Of a stretch of 64,000 nt of DNA, positions 37,407-46,636 are shown piece after piece; position 1 is the first letter of the stretch; every line of letters begins with the position of its first letter. A program made the position numbers and the translations under genes. The notes beneath the pieces are model-generated. The model had not been told where the DNA came from and ran no database searches. It worked only from the letters and a program-made list of their open reading frames with translations. This DNA comes from Aquimarina rhabdastrellae (GTDB lineage Bacteria > Bacteroidota > Bacteroidia > Flavobacteriales > Flavobacteriaceae). The stretch covers positions 620,001-684,000 of the forward strand of contig CANDNT010000001.1 in assembly GCA_947387485.1 (NCBI GenBank), in the 5' to 3' direction.

Positions 37407-39035
37407 ATGGATTTAAACTTCAATAAAAACGAAGATCATAATAAACTCTTAGTCTCTTCTCTTAGACACAAACTCGCAAAAGTGTATTTAGGCGGAGGCG
37501 AAAAAAGAATTGCCAAACTACATGCTAAAGGAAAATTAACTGCAAGAGAACGTATTGATTACCTTCTTGATACGGATACTAAATCTATCGAAATCGGTGC
37601 CTTTGCTGGTGAAGACATGTATCAAGAACACGGTGGTTGTCCTAGTGGTGGCGTAGTCGTAAAAATAGGATACATTAGTGGTAAACAGTGTATCGTAGTA
37701 GCTAATGATGCTACAGTTAAAGCTGGGGCTTGGTTTCCTATTACTGGAAAGAAAAATTTAAGAGCTCAAGAAATTGCTATCGAAAATAGATTACCAATCA
37801 TTTATCTTGTAGATAGTGCTGGTGTGTATTTACCAATGCAAGATGAGATTTTTCCAGATAAAGAACATTTTGGTAGAATTTTCAGAAACAATGCTGTGAT
37901 GAGCAGTATGGGTATCATACAAATCTCTGCTGTAATGGGTAGTTGTGTTGCTGGTGGTGCTTATTTACCTATCATGAGTGACGAAGCCATGATTGTAGAT
38001 AAAACTGCTAGTATTTTCTTAGCCGGAAGCTATCTAGTTAAAGCTGCCATAGGTGAAACTATTGATAATGAAACTCTAGGTGGAGCTACAACACATTGTG
38101 AAATCTCTGGCGTTACCGATTATAAAGCTATAGATGATAAAGATGCACTTGATAAAATCAAAAATCTAATGTCCAAAATTGGAGATTTTGATAAAGCTGG
38201 TTTTAATCGTGTTTCTCCTAAAAAGCCTCTTAAAGATCCTAAAGAAATTTACGGTATTTTACCTAAAGCTAGACATGAACAATATGATATGATGGAAATT
38301 ATCCATCGTATGGTTGATGATTCTGATTTTGAAGAATACAAAGCTGGTTATGGACAAACTATTATTACTGGATATGCTCGTATCGATGGTTGGGCTGTAG
38401 GTATTGTAGCCAACCAACGTAAAATTGTAAAAACCAAAAAAGGAGAAATGCAGTTTGGTGGTGTGATTTATTCTGATTCTGCAGATAAAGCTACTCGCTT
38501 TATAGCTAATTGTAATCAAAAGAAAATTCCGTTAGTATTCCTTCAAGATGTTACTGGTTTTATGGTTGGTAGTAAAAGTGAACATGGCGGAATCATTAAA
38601 GATGGTGCCAAAATGGTAAATGCGGTTAGTAATAGTGTTGTACCAAAATTCACTGTAGTTGTAGGTAACTCTTATGGAGCTGGAAATTATGCTATGTGTG
38701 GTAAAGCCTATGACCCTAGACTTATTTGTGCTTGGCCAAGTGCCGAACTTGCCGTAATGGGTGGTGCACAAGCAGCCAAAGTATTATTACAGATTGAAAC
38801 TGCTTCTTTAAAGAAAAAAGGAGAAGAACTTTCTCCAGAAGATGAAAAAGCTTTATTTGATAAAATCAAAGCAAGATATGATAAGCAAATTTCACCATAT
38901 TATGCTGCCGCTCGTATCTGGACAGATGCTATCATTGATCCTATGGAAACACGTAATTGGATTTCTATGGGTATTGAAGCTGCTAACCACGCTCCTATCG
39001 AAAAACCTTTTAATCTAGGAGTAATTCAAGTTTGA
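37407..39035 (+). CDS. Acyl-CoA carboxylase beta subunit (carboxyltransferase)
   Basis: This 542-residue protein contains both crotonase-like halves of a biotin-dependent carboxyltransferase. The N-terminal half has GKLTARERIDYLLD, YQEHGGCPSGGVVVKIG and IYLVDSAGVYLP. The C-terminal half has IPLVFLQDVTGFMVG and GNSYGAGNYAMCGKAYDPRL. The length and YAMCGKAYDPR favour a methylcrotonyl-CoA or propionyl-CoA carboxylase beta subunit. The biotin carboxylase alpha subunit is not adjacent. Confidence 0.9.
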   Translation: MDLNFNKNEDHNKLLVSSLRHKLAKVYLGGGEKRIAKLHAKGKLTARERIDYLLDTDTKSIEIGAFAGEDMYQEHGGCPSGGVVVKIGYISGKQCIVVANDATVKAGAWFPITGKKNLRAQEIAIENRLPIIYLVDSAGVYLPMQDEIFPDKEHFGRIFRNNAVMSSMGIIQISAVMGSCVAGGAYLPIMSDEAMIVDKTASIFLAGSYLVKAAIGETIDNETLGGATTHCEISGVTDYKAIDDKDALDKIKNLMSKIGDFDKAGFNRVSPKKPLKDPKEIYGILPKARHEQYDMMEIIHRMVDDSDFEEYKAGYGQTIITGYARIDGWAVGIVANQRKIVKTKKGEMQFGGVIYSDSADKATRFIANCNQKKIPLVFLQDVTGFMVGSKSEHGGIIKDGAKMVNAVSNSVVPKFTVVVGNSYGAGNYAMCGKAYDPRLICAWPSAELAVMGGAQAAKVLLQIETASLKKKGEELSPEDEKALFDKIKARYDKQISPYYAAARIWTDAIIDPMETRNWISMGIEAANHAPIEKPFNLGVIQV

Positions 39036-39063
39036 TTTTGAATCTTTTTATAAAATATAGGAA

Positions 39064-39091
39064 AAGGCTTGAAGTATAAACTTCGAGCCTT
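39064..39091. terminator. Bidirectional terminator between converging genes
   Basis: Arms AAGGCTTGAAG and CTTCGAGCCTT pair over 11 bp with one T-G wobble around TATAAA. It has a T run to 39096 on the plus strand and A run at 39062-39065 on the other, so it can serve both the carboxylase and the beta-lactamase genes. Confidence 0.8.
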
Positions 39092-39108
39092 TTTTTATGA
39101 ATTATTAT

Positions 39109-39852
39109 CTAATTTTGCTTACTAAACAATGTAATGGTATAATCAAGTAATTCTGTTCCTCCACTTTTACCGTGACCCGGAATAACAATTTCTAATTCTG
39201 GAAACGATGATTTGATCTCAGCTACAGTCTTAGGCCATGCTGTTACATTAGCATCGCCTAAATACCCTTTACTGGCTTTTACAGATTTAATTAAACATCC
39301 ACCAAAGAGCGTTTTTTCTTCAGGAATATATCCTACTATATTATCTGGAGTATGCCCTGCTCCAAAATACTGTGCATATACTGGTTGTCTTCCTATCTTT
39401 AATGATAATTTATCATCAAAAACCTGTTCTGGTAAAGTCTCGACCTTATTTTCTTTTGCTAGTGCTATTGTTTGTTTGGTAGCATAAGAAGTTGCTCCTA
39501 TTTCATGAAATTCTTGCAATCCTCCTAAACAATCTGTATGGTAATGCGTTACTACAACAGCCTTAATTTCTTTTTGTTGGTTTGCTGTTATCCAAGTTAT
39601 CAATTCCTTTGAAGTTTTATTATCTGTAGGCGTATCAAAAACGATTGCTTCATTTTCATTTATATAAACCATTCCGTTACATGCAACCTTACCAAAATCA
39701 TCAGTTTTTAAATATGAAATATGCATAAATACATTATCGCTAAGCTGCTTGATTTTTAAATTTTCTGATTCATAACTATAAACCTTTTGTTTTTTTGATG
39801 CACAACTATTACATATTATTAATAGTGCTAATAGAGATATTATTCTGCTCAT
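39109..39852 (-). CDS. Subclass B1 metallo-beta-lactamase
   Basis: This 247-residue protein keeps every B1 zinc ligand: H103, H105 and D107 in VTHYHTDCLGG, H167 in GAGHTPDN, C186 in FGGCLIKS and H227 in IPGHGKSGG. The Lys after CLI that binds the carboxylate of beta-lactams is also there. YLGDANVTAWP is typical of the B1 group. The N-terminal signal ends in SLLALLIICNSC, so it is likely a lipoprotein of the periplasm. B1 enzymes hydrolyse penicillins, cephalosporins and carbapenems; such chromosomal genes are common in Flavobacteriaceae. It is followed upstream by an amine oxidase gene (52-base gap). Confidence 0.9.
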   Translation of the reverse strand: MSRIISLLALLIICNSCASKKQKVYSYESENLKIKQLSDNVFMHISYLKTDDFGKVACNGMVYINENEAIVFDTPTDNKTSKELITWITANQQKEIKAVVVTHYHTDCLGGLQEFHEIGATSYATKQTIALAKENKVETLPEQVFDDKLSLKIGRQPVYAQYFGAGHTPDNIVGYIPEEKTLFGGCLIKSVKASKGYLGDANVTAWPKTVAEIKSSFPELEIVIPGHGKSGGTELLDYTITLFSKQN

Positions 39853-39904
39853 AAATCAATTTTTGATTGTTATTTGAATTATTAATGTGTTTATAAGTTT
39901 CTTA

Positions 39905-41242
39905 TTATTTTATTTTTTTCAATAGCTTTTTAGCTTCTCTAATACCACTAAGGTATGCTCCATGTACTGTACCTCTATAAGCCTTTATAGTATGCTCTCC
40001 TGCAAAGAAAATTTTATTTTTAATAGGTTTTTTAAATACGTCATAAGCTGCACTTCCTGATATTTTATCAGGGAAAGAATATGCTCCATAACTGTATTTA
40101 TTATTATTCCATTTAGTTCTTAAAAAATGTCTAGGTTTTGGGATTTCTTTTCCATAAATAGTTCTAAGATGTACTATCATCTCCTCTATTAATTGTTCGT
40201 TAGTCATCTTTTCTGTCTCAATAGCATAGTCTCCAAAAGCAAATGTCATTAATGCATTAGCTTCAGTAAACTTTTTTACATTTAAAAAATAATTGAATTT
40301 TCCTTTTTCTACTGGCGTGTATCCTATGTATTGTACATCTTCATCCCAGAAAGCTTTATCCCACACTAAAAGAAATTTATTAACTGATCCCATTTCCAAA
40401 TCATCAATTGCTTTTTGGGTTTCAGCAGGCAAACTAGGTTTAAACTCTATTTTTTTCTTTTTAAGAACTCCTAATGGCACTGTTACCAAAACTTTTTCAG
40501 CAGAAAAGTCACCTCGATTTGTTTTTATTATCACATTACTTTCTCTATAGTCTATACTTTCGACTACAGTATTAAATCTAATATCAATATGATGAGCTAA
40601 ATAATCAGTTATCTTATCATAACCATTGGTAATGATTAAATCCTCTCCTTTAAATGCTTTATCATCATAAAAAGATGTGGAACTTAATTTATGGATATCT
40701 CCTCCTGTATCAAACTCTAAAAAAGCCGATAGCATATATGTCCATAGACGGTTTTCCTTCAGATTAGGATGCATCTTATAAAAGATATCTGCAAAACTTT
40801 CTCCTTGTTTTCCTTCTACTTCATCAAGAAAAGTATTATACCTTTCTTCTGCATTATTCAGTATTCTCTGATTGTATATTTTACCATCTTTGTCATAAGT
40901 TTTGATATTATCATCATTAGTCAAAAAGGTTTTTGTCCCAGCCTCTTTAGCTAACTTAGTTATAGGATTTTTTTTTGGTCCATGAATCCAACTTGCTCCT
41001 TCATCAAACGCAATTCCTAAACTTCTATCTGTTTTAAGTCTACCTCCAACTTTGGCTTGTGCTTCAAGAATTATTGGATTATATCCTTTTTTCTTTAAAT
41101 AATGAGCAGCACTAAGTCCAGAGATTCCTGCACCTACTATAACGATTTGTTTCTTTTCTTTGATTATTGCTTTTTGTTTCAAGACACTACATGAACTCAT
41201 TATTATCAATAACATTATAGATACAATCTTTTTCATTTGCAC
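39905..41242 (-). CDS. Flavin monoamine oxidase family lipoprotein
   Basis: This 445-residue protein begins with a lipoprotein-type signal (VSIMLLIIMSSC, Cys18) and has the FAD Rossmann motif IVIVGAGISGLSAAHYLKKKG, the VGGRLKTDR motif and the C-terminal IFFAGEHTIKAYRGTVHGAYLSG that binds FAD. MAO/polyamine oxidase family members oxidise amines, releasing H2O2 and aldehyde. A lipid-anchored, exported flavoprotein of this type is known among Bacteroidota. It lies between the metallo-beta-lactamase and a hypothetical gene, all on the minus strand with gaps of 52 and 29 bases. Confidence 0.85.
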   Translation of the reverse strand: MQMKKIVSIMLLIIMSSCSVLKQKAIIKEKKQIVIVGAGISGLSAAHYLKKKGYNPIILEAQAKVGGRLKTDRSLGIAFDEGASWIHGPKKNPITKLAKEAGTKTFLTNDDNIKTYDKDGKIYNQRILNNAEERYNTFLDEVEGKQGESFADIFYKMHPNLKENRLWTYMLSAFLEFDTGGDIHKLSSTSFYDDKAFKGEDLIITNGYDKITDYLAHHIDIRFNTVVESIDYRESNVIIKTNRGDFSAEKVLVTVPLGVLKKKKIEFKPSLPAETQKAIDDLEMGSVNKFLLVWDKAFWDEDVQYIGYTPVEKGKFNYFLNVKKFTEANALMTFAFGDYAIETEKMTNEQLIEEMIVHLRTIYGKEIPKPRHFLRTKWNNNKYSYGAYSFPDKISGSAAYDVFKKPIKNKIFFAGEHTIKAYRGTVHGAYLSGIREAKKLLKKIK

Positions 41243-41271
41243 ATTATCTATTTTTAATTGAGAAACCTTTA

Positions 41272-42162
41272 TTATGAATAATAGTTATCCCATCTTTTTA
41301 ATAATCTAGATTTTATAGTTTCAATTTCTTTATCATTTAGTATCTCTTTAAAATTCTCTACCCTAGAAACGATATAGTCTAAATACAACTCTTTTGATCC
41401 ATCTTTTAATCTATAATTAACATTTTCCCAAACATCAAATTCTTCATGAATAGCTTTTATAAACTCTTCTCTGTTCTTTTCTTTCTGAAGATACACTGTT
41501 AATCCTCCTTCAAGCATTTGTTGAAATTGATCTGTTCCTGCTTGACCTATACAACTTATATTTCTTGCTATAGCTAAACGAATCGTCTCTTTACTCCAAC
41601 CATAAGTCTCAATCAACTCTCTAATATGCCAAATCTGCTCGGCCTCATGATCTAGATCATTTGTTTTTAAAAAATTAATATATTCTGGTATCCATTTCTC
41701 ATCTTTTCTTACCAGAGCCATTATAGCATGTGTTCCTGCAGGATGTGATTCATAATCTTCGCTTTCTGGAAGCCAAATCCTAGTACCTTCTTCTCCATCT
41801 GCTGTTACATTACAATATTCTATAATCAATGGAGCTAATTCTTCATGTTCAGCTACTTCTTTAAAAAACTGTTTTTCATCTAATGCTAATATTCTTTCAT
41901 CTTGTTTATAGTTTATCCTAAAACTAATTTCTTCTACTGTATTATCATTGTGAAATCTGGCATTAGCTTTTTCATCTGGAAAAGCTTTTTTAATTTCTTT
42001 AACCGTCGAAATATGCATCTCCAAAATTGACCTAAGATCTTTTATAGTTAATTCAAGAGTAGAAACATCTTTATTTATTATTTTTTCGAGCGTTAACTCT
42101 TCTCCTGTATAATCAGCACCTTTATATCCAAAAGCTTTATATTGTATATTAATTGTATTCAT
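41272..42162 (-). CDS. Hypothetical protein, 296 aa
   Basis: I do not recognise this soluble, acidic protein. It has HAIMALVRKDEKWIPEYINFLKTNDLDHE near the middle, a charged, helical C-terminal half and a beta-rich N-terminal half starting MNTINIQYKAFG. It has no signal peptide, unlike the two lipoproteins downstream. It is the first gene of the three-gene minus-strand group. Confidence 0.6.
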   Translation of the reverse strand: MNTINIQYKAFGYKGADYTGEELTLEKIINKDVSTLELTIKDLRSILEMHISTVKEIKKAFPDEKANARFHNDNTVEEISFRINYKQDERILALDEKQFFKEVAEHEELAPLIIEYCNVTADGEEGTRIWLPESEDYESHPAGTHAIMALVRKDEKWIPEYINFLKTNDLDHEAEQIWHIRELIETYGWSKETIRLAIARNISCIGQAGTDQFQQMLEGGLTVYLQKEKNREEFIKAIHEEFDVWENVNYRLKDGSKELYLDYIVSRVENFKEILNDKEIETIKSRLLKRWDNYYS

Positions 42163-42469
42163 TTTGATTCTTTATTATTTGCTTACTTAAACTTACTCTT
42201 TTTTCAGTTTTAAAAAACTCATTTATTAGCTGAAACACTAATCATACTTAGCAAAACATACAGATAATAAACTTGTAAAATTAACTTATTTACAAATTTC
42301 TATAATCTTTATAACGCTACTTTAACTTTTAAAAGTACAGTTTAACACTGAGTCAAAAATGGTTTGTTTTACATTTTCTTTCATAGAAATATTATTTATC
42401 AAAAAATCATAAAATTTTAAACAAATTACTTTAAAATTTATGTGTATTTTTATATAAACATCATTCTAA
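42163..42469. other. Non-coding gap between diverging genes
   Basis: This 307-base gap lies between two divergent genes, so it must hold both promoters. It is very AT-rich. A TATTTTTA -7-like element at 42445-42452 faces the TPR-HTH gene, without a clear TTG upstream. I see no RNA gene or small coding region in it. Confidence 0.5.
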
Positions 42470-44212
42470 TTGGCTCAACATAAAAGACATATACTTTATT
42501 TTCTTTTTATATTTATTATACCTTTCTATGTCGTATCTCAAGAGTTAAATTTAAGTTCAAATAATCGTTTTGAATCGCTCCTTAAAACTTCTAAGGAAGC
42601 TAACTTAAGTACCAAAGAACGTTCTTATTTTGCACTAGAAGCGCTAAAAATAGCTGAACAACAAAATAATCACCAAAATAAAGTCAAAGCATTACATAGC
42701 TTAGGTATTATTAATTTAAGTACTGGTAATTTTGGTAAATCATACAGTAATTTAAATGAAGCTTTACAACTTCTAAATACAGAATCCATTACAAATTTTG
42801 ATCCCAAAGAAAAAGCTATGCTTTACAATTCGGCTGGGATTGCTTTAAAAAATATTAGTATTAATCATAAGGCTCTTGACTTCTATCAAGAAGCATTAAA
42901 AATTATAGATTCTATACAATGGAAAAAAGGTAAATCCATGGTTTACAATAATTTATTTGAATTATACTTTATAAAAAAAGATTTACCAAAAGCATATCAA
43001 TTTCTTTCTCAAGCACATAAAATTAATCAAATAGAAAAGGATAGTACACTTTTATTTGATACTACAAATAACCTTATACTTTACCATCTAAATAGAAACT
43101 CGGATTCTGTTGATATCTATATTAAACAAGCAATAGCTTTAAGCGAAAAGTCAAATGATAATTATAACGAATCTTTCTTGTTACACAACTTAGGTAGTTT
43201 TTATGTAGAATACAATGATTTTGCAAAAGCAAGAACTTATTTAAATCAATCCTTATTGATCTCTAGAGAAAATAATTTTCAAGAAATCATTGCTCAATCA
43301 CTATATGCTTATGCTAAGTTATTTTTTAAAGAACAGAATTATACACAATCTTTTTCTTATTTAAATCAAGGTAAAGCTATTTGCGAAACATTAAATATGC
43401 CTTATTTAAACGTTAATTACTTAAATCTTGAAAGCGAGCTTTATGCTCAACAAAAAAATTATAGTGCAGCATTTAATGTTCTTAAATCAAAAAACGATCT
43501 TGCTGATTCATTACAATATAGTGCTCAAATTGCAAAGAGTAATCAATTAGAAGCTTTTTACAATAATGAAATCCACATGTTTCAAAAACAATTATCCTTA
43601 AAACAACTGGAAGTTACAAAAGGTAATGATCGCTTCTATTTATTATTGGGTATAACTATTTTGTGTCTAGGATTACTCACTCTAGGGTATAGTATTTTCA
43701 TTATACAAAAGAACAAGCAATTAAAACATAAAAATGAGATCATTTCACTCCAAAAAGAACGTGAAATGCAATTAAAACTAGATTATAAAAATCGTCAATT
43801 GACAACTTTATCCATTGGTAAGATTCATGAAAAAGAATATTATAACGAATTAGTTGATGGACTTAATGCTATTATCTTTTCTAAAATTCCGCTTCAAACC
43901 AAACAAAAACTGATCTCTTTAAGAAACAAAATTACTAACGAAAATTCTCATGATGTTTGGAGTAATTTCAAAACACTCTTTGAAGAAATACATCCTACCT
44001 TTTATGACAACCTTTTAGCTAAACATCCTAACCTAACTTCTAATGATTTAAAACTATGTGCTTTTATTAAATTAGGTTTTAATACAAAAGAAATTGCTTC
44101 TATTGCTCATAAAAGCATTCGTACTATTGAGTCTTCAAGATTAAAATTGAGAAAAAACTTCAATTTACCTTCAAATACACGTTTAGGTAATTACATTAAA
44201 TCAAATTTTTAA
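42470..44212 (+). CDS. TPR-containing membrane regulator with LuxR-like HTH, TTG start
   Basis: This 580-residue protein starts at TTG (42470; no in-frame ATG nearby), with a signal peptide (ILYFLFIFIIPFYVVSQ). About eight tetratricopeptide repeats cover residues 35-350 in the periplasm, a membrane helix is at about 388-410 (LLLGITILCLGLLTLGYSIFII), and the cytoplasmic part has a coiled coil and a LuxR-like HTH near the C terminus (LKLCAFIKLGFNTKEIASIAHKSIRTIESS). This architecture is common in Bacteroidota one-component membrane regulators. It stands before a T9SS gene, which may be a target. Confidence 0.85.
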   Translation: MAQHKRHILYFLFIFIIPFYVVSQELNLSSNNRFESLLKTSKEANLSTKERSYFALEALKIAEQQNNHQNKVKALHSLGIINLSTGNFGKSYSNLNEALQLLNTESITNFDPKEKAMLYNSAGIALKNISINHKALDFYQEALKIIDSIQWKKGKSMVYNNLFELYFIKKDLPKAYQFLSQAHKINQIEKDSTLLFDTTNNLILYHLNRNSDSVDIYIKQAIALSEKSNDNYNESFLLHNLGSFYVEYNDFAKARTYLNQSLLISRENNFQEIIAQSLYAYAKLFFKEQNYTQSFSYLNQGKAICETLNMPYLNVNYLNLESELYAQQKNYSAAFNVLKSKNDLADSLQYSAQIAKSNQLEAFYNNEIHMFQKQLSLKQLEVTKGNDRFYLLLGITILCLGLLTLGYSIFIIQKNKQLKHKNEIISLQKEREMQLKLDYKNRQLTTLSIGKIHEKEYYNELVDGLNAIIFSKIPLQTKQKLISLRNKITNENSHDVWSNFKTLFEEIHPTFYDNLLAKHPNLTSNDLKLCAFIKLGFNTKEIASIAHKSIRTIESSRLKLRKNFNLPSNTRLGNYIKSNF

Positions 44213-44244
44213 AACACTGAAAATCAATTAATTAAAATAAACGG

Positions 44245-44288
44245 GGTATTTATTACGTAGCCTTTTTTAGCTCATCAGTAATGATACC
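44245..44288 (+). other. Stem-loop in the T9SS gene leader
   Basis: GGTATTTATTAC and GTAATGATACC form an interrupted stem of 10 bp (one 1x2 internal loop) around a 21-base loop containing CCTTTTTT. It lies between the stop at 44212 and the ATG at 44356. It could be a terminator of the regulator gene or a leader element. Confidence 0.45.
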
Positions 44289-44355
44289 GTAGCATCAAAC
44301 AACAAAAATTTCATTTTGCATTTTAACTTTATTTCAGTTCTTAAAAACAAGCATT

Positions 44356-45975
44356 ATGAAATCATTTTTTACATTATTCCTTTTCTACTTTCCTTTATTA
44401 ATATTTTCTCAATGGCATACAGACACATCTATAAACACCTTAGTAGTCAGTACTGAAACTGATGATATGAAATCAATTCTTACTTCTAATGGTGAAACTA
44501 TTGTTGTTTTTTGGAAATCTGTAGCTCCGCCAATTAATTATGAATTACGAATGCAAAAACTTAATATTGATGGTACACAGACATTGGGACCAGAAGGTGT
44601 TTTAATAAGTAATACCATTCCTATGTCAACCTTCACAGCTATATGGTCCTTATCCATAGATACCTCTAATCATATCTATATCGGATTAACTGGTACTGAT
44701 GATGATTCAGGTTATGTTTATAAAGTAGATACCAACGGAAATAATCTTTGGGGAGCCTCTGGTATTTCTTTAGGATCAGGCCATATAGTTACTACAAAAC
44801 CGTTACAATCTGGAGATCTTGCTGTCACATGGATTTCATCAAATGATAAAACAAAGCTGCAAAAATATTCACCATCTGGGTTGCCTATATGGTCTACTAA
44901 TGTAGAAGTCACTTCCGGTACTAGTAATACCGCTCCAGCCAACCTATCTGAAAACTCTAATGGAGAAATTACTATTCTATTTCATACCTTTAATTATGGT
45001 ATTAACTCTACACTTTGGGCTCAAAAATACAGTACTACTGGTACTCCTACCTGGGCGAATCCAACACAATTGTCTGATAAGACTACTGCTTTTAATAGGT
45101 CTTATAGTGTAACTCAAGATGGTGATATTATTTATCTAGGTTATTATGCATCTTCAAATAATAGATTTGATGCTTATGTTCAACGACTCGATCCTAATGG
45201 ATCTTTACCATGGGGTATTAATGGTATGGATGTTGACATTAATCAAACTAGCTTTGAATTAGATACACGAATTGCTCATGCATCTGGTTCTTCATATATC
45301 TGGTCAATAACTACTTATACCGATATCAACCAATCAATGCGTGGTGAATATGTTCAAAAATTCGATAAAATTACTGGTAACAGATTATTTACAGATAATG
45401 CAAAAGAAGTTTTCGCTATTGATAATGATCAAAATGTTCACGTTGATCAATTGCTTCTAGTTCAAGATCAGCCTTTATTCCTGCATAAAAGCGGTATGGA
45501 TAATGGTGCTACTCCTGTTACTCTAGGGTTGGTTTATCTAACAAGTTATGGAGATTTATCCGAAGATTTGTCTTCTATCCCTCTTGCTACTTATATAGCT
45601 CCTAAAAAACGCTATCAATTAAATAGATTTGATAACCAAGTTATTATTACGTTTATTGAAGATAAGGGAGATGGCAAAAAAATATATGCTCAAAATTTTA
45701 ATGATGCTACTTTAGGCATAGAAGATATTATTAATACCAAAAGTAACTTAATATACTTAAATCCTTTTAATGATACTTTTAATCTAGAAAGTTCTACTCT
45801 TCTTAAATCAATTGTTATCTATGATACTACAGGACGTCCTATTTTAAGAGATAATGCTATTAATGCTACTAGATTTTCTATCAACACCTCTTTTTTATCA
45901 CACGGAATCTATTTTGCTAAGGTTTTTTCTGAAAATAACATAACCGAATCAATTAAACTTCTTAAGGTTGATTAG
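44356..45975 (+). CDS. T9SS type A sorting-domain protein, 539 aa
   Basis: This protein has a signal peptide (FFTLFLFYFPLLIFSQ) and a body of repeated beta segments with propeller-like periodicity (LRMQKLNIDGTQTLGPEG, VYKVDTNGNNLWGASG, QRLDPNGSLPWGINGMD), followed by a C-terminal T9SS sorting domain (LIYLNPFNDTFNLESS ... SHGIYFAKVFS). It is exported by the T9SS and anchored or released. No enzyme motif is visible. The upstream TPR-HTH regulator may control it. Its 3' end is followed by a large stem. Confidence 0.78.
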   Translation: MKSFFTLFLFYFPLLIFSQWHTDTSINTLVVSTETDDMKSILTSNGETIVVFWKSVAPPINYELRMQKLNIDGTQTLGPEGVLISNTIPMSTFTAIWSLSIDTSNHIYIGLTGTDDDSGYVYKVDTNGNNLWGASGISLGSGHIVTTKPLQSGDLAVTWISSNDKTKLQKYSPSGLPIWSTNVEVTSGTSNTAPANLSENSNGEITILFHTFNYGINSTLWAQKYSTTGTPTWANPTQLSDKTTAFNRSYSVTQDGDIIYLGYYASSNNRFDAYVQRLDPNGSLPWGINGMDVDINQTSFELDTRIAHASGSSYIWSITTYTDINQSMRGEYVQKFDKITGNRLFTDNAKEVFAIDNDQNVHVDQLLLVQDQPLFLHKSGMDNGATPVTLGLVYLTSYGDLSEDLSSIPLATYIAPKKRYQLNRFDNQVIITFIEDKGDGKKIYAQNFNDATLGIEDIINTKSNLIYLNPFNDTFNLESSTLLKSIVIYDTTGRPILRDNAINATRFSINTSFLSHGIYFAKVFSENNITESIKLLKVD

Positions 45976-46015
45976 CAACCAAACCTGTTAGTTTTATAGT
46001 TAGTTCATTTTACTC

Positions 46016-46088
46016 AAAAAGAGTCAATCATATTTTAGTACTATTTCGTTCCCATTCCCAGAGAAATTAAATATCATTGACTCTTTTT
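46016..46088. terminator. Long bidirectional terminator-like stem
   Basis: AAAAAGAGTCAATCATATTT and AAATATCATTGACTCTTTTT pair over 20 positions with one mismatch around a 33-base loop. It starts 41 bases past the T9SS gene stop and lies beyond the tRNA terminator on the other strand. Confidence 0.7.
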
Positions 46089-46115
46089 ATTTTCAAAACT
46101 GTTTTCATTAAATAA

Positions 46116-46145
46116 AAAAAGCTTCACAAATATGTGAAGCTTTTT
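46116..46145 (-). terminator. Terminator of tRNA-Gly
   Basis: A perfect 13-bp stem AAAAAGCTTCACA/TGTGAAGCTTTTT with a four-base loop begins one base past the tRNA 3' end and gives a T run on the minus strand. Confidence 0.85.
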
Positions 46146-46146
46146 G

Positions 46147-46219
46147 AGCGGGAGACCGGGTTCGAACCGGCGACATTCAGCTTGGAAGGCTGACGCTCTA
46201 CCAACTGAGCTACTCCCGC
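46147..46219 (-). tRNA. tRNA-Gly (anticodon TCC)
   Basis: The minus strand reads GCGGGAGTAGCTCAGTTGG at the 5' end, with a 7-bp acceptor stem GCGGGAG/CTCCCGC, a D arm, the anticodon stem TCAGC/GCTGA around the loop CTTCCAA (anticodon TCC, reading GGA and GGG), and the T arm CCGGTTCGAACCCGG. The gene is 73 bases with discriminator T; CCA is not encoded. An intrinsic terminator follows at once and a consensus promoter precedes it. Confidence 0.97.
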
Positions 46220-46236
46220 GATTGGTATTGCGGTTG

Positions 46237-46268
46237 CAAAGATAAGACATCTTTCTCGTTTTTTCCAA
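46237..46268 (-). promoter_or_regulatory. Promoter of tRNA-Gly
   Basis: On the minus strand TTG (46266-46268) is followed after 21 bases by TATCTTTG (46237-46244), the exact Bacteroidota -7 consensus. The tRNA starts 17 bases further on. Confidence 0.88.
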
Positions 46269-46636
46269 ATAAAAAAGTCGTTTTTTCACTAGATTTTTTA
46301 TTCGAAATCGCAATACACTTATATACAATATGTTATTTATATTTTAAATTTAGTAATTAAATTCACGCTATACTTTTGATGCAGAGAGTTCTTTATATCT
46401 AAGGCTAAAATCTTCTTGTTTCTTACATTATAAAATTAGAATTGCTTAAATTCTAATTTTATAATAATCTTCTTAATATTCATTAACCATTTATAGCTAT
46501 ACTTCGTAATCTATAACATATCAACTCATTAATTATATATCTCCTTTTTTATAAAGTTCTTTTTATATAATTCAAATTGCAATTATAAATTATAGGGTTT
46601 TAGCCTTTTCACTGAGACTACTAATTCTAAAAAAAG
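46269..46636. other. Gap without a gene
   Basis: Between the tRNA promoter and the UDG-like gene lies a very AT-rich stretch of about 370 bases. I see no open frame that looks like a gene, no RNA structure and no repeat. Confidence 0.5.

Noticed and set aside
46074..46328. 84-residue open frame on the minus strand
   Set aside because: It runs across the tRNA-Gly gene, its promoter and terminator, so it is not a protein gene.
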